DNA from: Cliona cf. orientalis
Lineage: Eukaryota > Porifera > Demospongiae > Clionaida > Clionaidae
Direction of reading: 5' to 3'
DNA: 64,000 nt
NCBI GenBank assembly: GCA_963930775.1
Contig: OZ005699.1
Location: 4,795,501-4,859,500 of the forward strand
Shown: positions 61,028 through 64,000 of the stretch, one piece after another
Numbering within the stretch: position 1 is the first letter of the stretch
How the letters are laid out: each line of letters starts with the position of its first letter
The notes under the pieces: model-generated
Seen by the model: the letters and a program-made list of their open reading frames with translations, nothing else
Database searches by the model: none
Told to the model about the DNA's origin: nothing
Translations under genes and position numbers: made by a program

Positions 61028-62301
61028 GTAAAATTGTATTGTATGTACAGAGAGCAAAACTTTTTTCTTCAAAATTTTGCTTTTAGCTTAGGCCACAGCA
61101 ATTTAATATCCTGTTTCTCATCCACCGCCCACATAGACTTCCAGGATATTAACTTGCAATAACATGCACTTACATATATTATAGCCTTGTACAAAGCACC
61201 ACATTGTAAGTATTAGAACAGCCACTAGCTTGAAAAACACGACAAGTTCCTCCATGCAAAGATGCATAGTTGATAGAACTAGAGGTTTCGCACTGTGGAA
61301 CAGACAAACTGCATGTCACATAAATAGCTCACAATTAAACTTGAATTAACGCACGATGTCACTCTAATTAAAGTGCGCACTACTAAATTATGTCAATTCA
61401 ATGTCCCTGCGGATCATGTGCTAGCTGTATTTTTTCGGCTGTGTTTGTAAACAATTAATGCGGCCCACCCTCGTTGATTTTATATTGCATTGGATGAGAA
61501 ACAATATTAAATTGCTGTGGCCTTATAAAATCAAAACCATTATAGATTAGAGGTTGAAATTTGGTACGTACCCAACTTGTTTGATACAAATTCTATATGG
61601 GATTAAAATGATGGGATGTATATATAGGGTGGTGTAAACCATCGAGGGAGCAAGCCTTTGCTCACAGCATAGTAAAGGGTTGCCCGTCTACTATATATCT
61701 TCGATCCGATCCAAATTACATATACAAGTTAGCTGCCCCCCTTGAGAATATAGCCACCAACCATATGTACAATACATGTACATGTAAAAGGTTTAAATGG
61801 TGAAAGTGTCTAACACGGCAGTTTTGTTCATATTTAACCTACAAACTATCTAATGCTTGCATGCATGGCACTATGCGCACATCAGGAAACACATTCCCCA
61901 TCCAACATTTGGCTATTAAAAAAAAGGAGGGATATCACTAACAGGCTTCTCCCCATCCGAGTGCTCAGAAGCCACCAGAAAACAGTCTCAGAGGTTGTAG
62001 AGTTAAAAAATTTCCTGGGGGAGCATACCCCCAGACCCCCCTAATGTACTATTCTACACCACAATTATTCTTTATGGATGAAGAAACACAAAGTATTACT
62101 ATAGTCCTCGATCTCCTTTAACTCCGCAATTGTCACATTTGCCCCCCCCCCCCCTTTGACAAAAATCCTAAATGAAAGCCTGCAAGTATATAGCTATATA
62201 TATATATATGTAGCTATCGTCATTATTAAACTGAGCATAATCTATTGTAGCTATAAAGATCAAGATAGGTGTATAGTTTAATATTAAACAGTACAGTTGT
62301 G
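61028..62301. other. Start of the intron after exon 26
   Basis: 61930-62160 resembles interior sequence of the 62.3-kb element (AATTTCCTGGGGGAGCATAC, CCCAGACCCCCC) and holds a poly-C run near 62143-62154. No VPS50 exon found. Confidence 0.45.
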
Positions 62302-62945
62302 CATGGCCGTAGACAAGTAGGTGCTTGGGGGTGCTAAAGCACCCCCAAATTTTTTGATATCTCTGTGAAGACAGCACAAGAGCCCACAAATGCATGAATG
62401 ACTCTTCTTCTAGAATAAAGAAAGGAAGCTTTGCATGCAGTAGTTCCTCAGATGGCAGCCTCTTTTCCTCCCGGTAAGAATTTCATTACTTACTCAATCA
62501 TTCTCGACTCTGTTGACTACGCCCCAGAGAGCACAGTGTGCATATGCATTAGAATAATTGAGCCTTGATAACAGTGCATACGTATACTATAGGCTATGGA
62601 CTGCTAAAATGGTTCTCAATCACTGGAAGCAGACAGCCATCAATGGATGTTGGTTCCTCAGGCCTATACTATTACCTGAGCTTGCCTATACCAAGATAGG
62701 ATCAGGAGGCATAGAGTTCTTGTATACAGTGTATACTTTGTGACTGCATATAGTAGCAACAATGGAATTATCATGACCTCAGGAGCCTCCAGAATGTGTC
62801 TCAGAGCACCTAAAATCTCAAAATTTTCTGGGGGGGCATGCCCCCAGATCCCCCTAGGAGGAGCTGCCTTACGGCAGCTGCCAACTGGCGGAGTCAACAA
62901 AATAATTATAGCACCCCCAGATCAAAAATTTTGTCTACGGCCCTG
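62302..62945. mobile_element. 644-bp element with exact 5-bp target duplication TTGTG
   Basis: Left CATGGCCGTAGACAAGTAGG; right AAATTTTGTCTACGGCCCTG; these are inverted repeats. TTGTG is at 62297-62301 and 62946-62950. GGGGGTGCTAAAGCACCCCC is palindromic inside the left arm. No transposase is seen. Confidence 0.88.
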
Positions 62946-62950
62946 TTGTG

Positions 62951-63855
62951 TATGTCGGGAGCTTTGGCACCTATGAGGCTACAGAATTGTCTGGGCAACT
63001 ATAGCCAGCTTGGACCCGCATTCGTAGCCAATTAGATCATACCTAGACTCAGACTACATGGCCTTATTGCTGTAGAAACTTTTCTTGTGTACTGATGCCT
63101 TACCTTAATTTGCTTGTTTTCTAGCCGTCTACTCAAGCTGGACACGAGCTGCATCTTTTGGTGATCTACGTTTAGAGTTAGCGCAGCCAACATTGATGAT
63201 CTTTACTGCAATGATTATGCGCATGGCTAGCGAACACGTGGCCGACATATCGCTACGTACATACAAACATACATACATACATACATAAATATAGCGATTT
63301 TCTCGTAGTACTGATTAGTGTGGGGCTCGCTCAGGCTCGCCCCAGTTATAATCCATTTTATGGCTTTAGATGATAACACGCTTGTCCAAAATATGTTAGG
63401 CAAATTTAAAAAGTATGGTTTTCTGGTAAGGGTGTGTGCTCTATCCACAGATGCACATCCACATAAATTTTCTTGGAAGTATAAACGCTCTGCAATACAT
63501 TGTTTGCCAATTATTGCCCATAAACCCCTTTCGGAGGGTCAAATATGTTAGGCAAATTTTTTCGGCAGTAAAGAAGTCCACTTGGTGGGCTGATAGCACT
63601 TGACTGAAGTTACTAAGTCTCAAATGTGAAGTCCTAACTCCTTACCAATCCTGAGATATCATTTCTTTTCAGAAATGGTGATGAAAAGTGCCCCGTGCAT
63701 GTATGGCTTCTCCGTTAGCTATATAATTATGGGGAAAATGAAGTTTCATAAAATGGTTGTGGTAGCTACTCTAGCAACAAGTAGGCATATCTGTGACCTA
63801 AAGTAAAAAGTTTTGCTCTCTTGCTTGGTGCACTGTATGTATATATTATAATTAT
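62951..63855. other. Intron DNA with a tip fragment
   Basis: An ACATACATACATACATAC microsatellite at about 63263-63286, and a hairpin tip GGGGCTCGCTCAGGCTCGCC at 63324-63343. No exon recognised. Confidence 0.45.
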
Positions 63856-64000
63856 TATGGCGGGTAATTTTAGTGGGATATTAATGTTTGCTATTTTATG
63901 GCAGTCACAAAAATTGGAACCTACAAAATTAATGCCTCTACATGGAACCTATAAAAAGTAATGCCTCCATCTATATGTGTACGTACATGCACTAGCTACC
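63856..64000. mobile_element. CCGTATGGCGG-family MITE, cut by window end
   Basis: TATGGCGGGTAATTTTAGTG, GGCAGTCACAAAAATTGG and AATTAATGCCTC match the left part of 40817-41234. The right end would lie beyond the window. Confidence 0.7.

Noticed and set aside
59797..60086. CCGTGCCAGC...ATGG as another full CCGT-tipped MITE
   Set aside because: The left tip does not pair with the right end. Only an inner stretch from about 59811 pairs, so it is recorded as degenerate.
61131..61165. DFQDIN-like reading resembling the family's LDFQQF motif after exon 26
   Set aside because: It is in the wrong place relative to the missing preceding segment, lacks an acceptor and donor, and the flanking residues do not match.

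Overview
The window is eukaryotic genomic DNA dominated by one long, intron-rich host gene and a very dense load of small DNA transposons. I recognise the host gene as VPS50 (syndetin, also called CCDC132), a subunit of the EARP vesicle-tethering complex. Twenty-six plus-strand exons between 8817 and 61027, all with GT-AG introns and matching phases, encode about 668 residues collinear with the family. The N-terminal part (roughly the first 85-100 residues) and the C-terminal part (roughly the last 130) are not seen and probably lie outside the window. The combination of an animal-type VPS50, many tiny exons (27-165 nt), DIRS-like tyrosine-recombinase retroelements, PIF/Harbinger, hAT and Tc1 remnants, and dozens of MITEs suggests an early-branching animal. 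A demosponge is my best guess, but that is inference and not proven by the sequence.

Layout. 1-5152: a cluster of seven copies of one ~380-440 bp MITE (family A), one split by a 1089-bp element with a TA target duplication. 5153-8816: MITE pieces, a broken Tc1-like transposase, a repeat with a CCTGCTTAGCAGG core, and a long-TIR foldback. 8817-25150: VPS50 exons 1-11. The first intron holds a decayed DIRS-like retroelement, and the later introns hold several MITEs and a 3.1-kb nested composite. 25151-34113: exons 12-14 and a 7-kb intron with tyrosine-recombinase fragments in opposite orientations around a Harbinger remnant and a tRNA-like sequence. 34114-50094: exons 15 and 16 separated by two very large introns full of foldbacks, a hAT-type transposase remnant on the minus strand, and word-biased AT-rich DNA. 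50095-61027: exons 17-26, compact after 56.3 kb. 61028-64000: part of the next intron, with a 644-bp element showing a perfect 5-bp target duplication.

Most mobile elements here are non-autonomous, and the transposase and recombinase genes are all broken. They interact with the host gene mainly by filling its introns: nearly all MITEs lie between intact exons, one ends 25 bp before a 36-nt exon, and several form long inverted repeats that would be double-stranded in the VPS50 pre-mRNA. At least ten otherwise different MITE families share the same outermost bases (TA-CCGT...ACGG-TA). One paralogous empty site shows directly that such elements insert at TA. No bacterial-type operon, CRISPR array or second intact protein gene was found.
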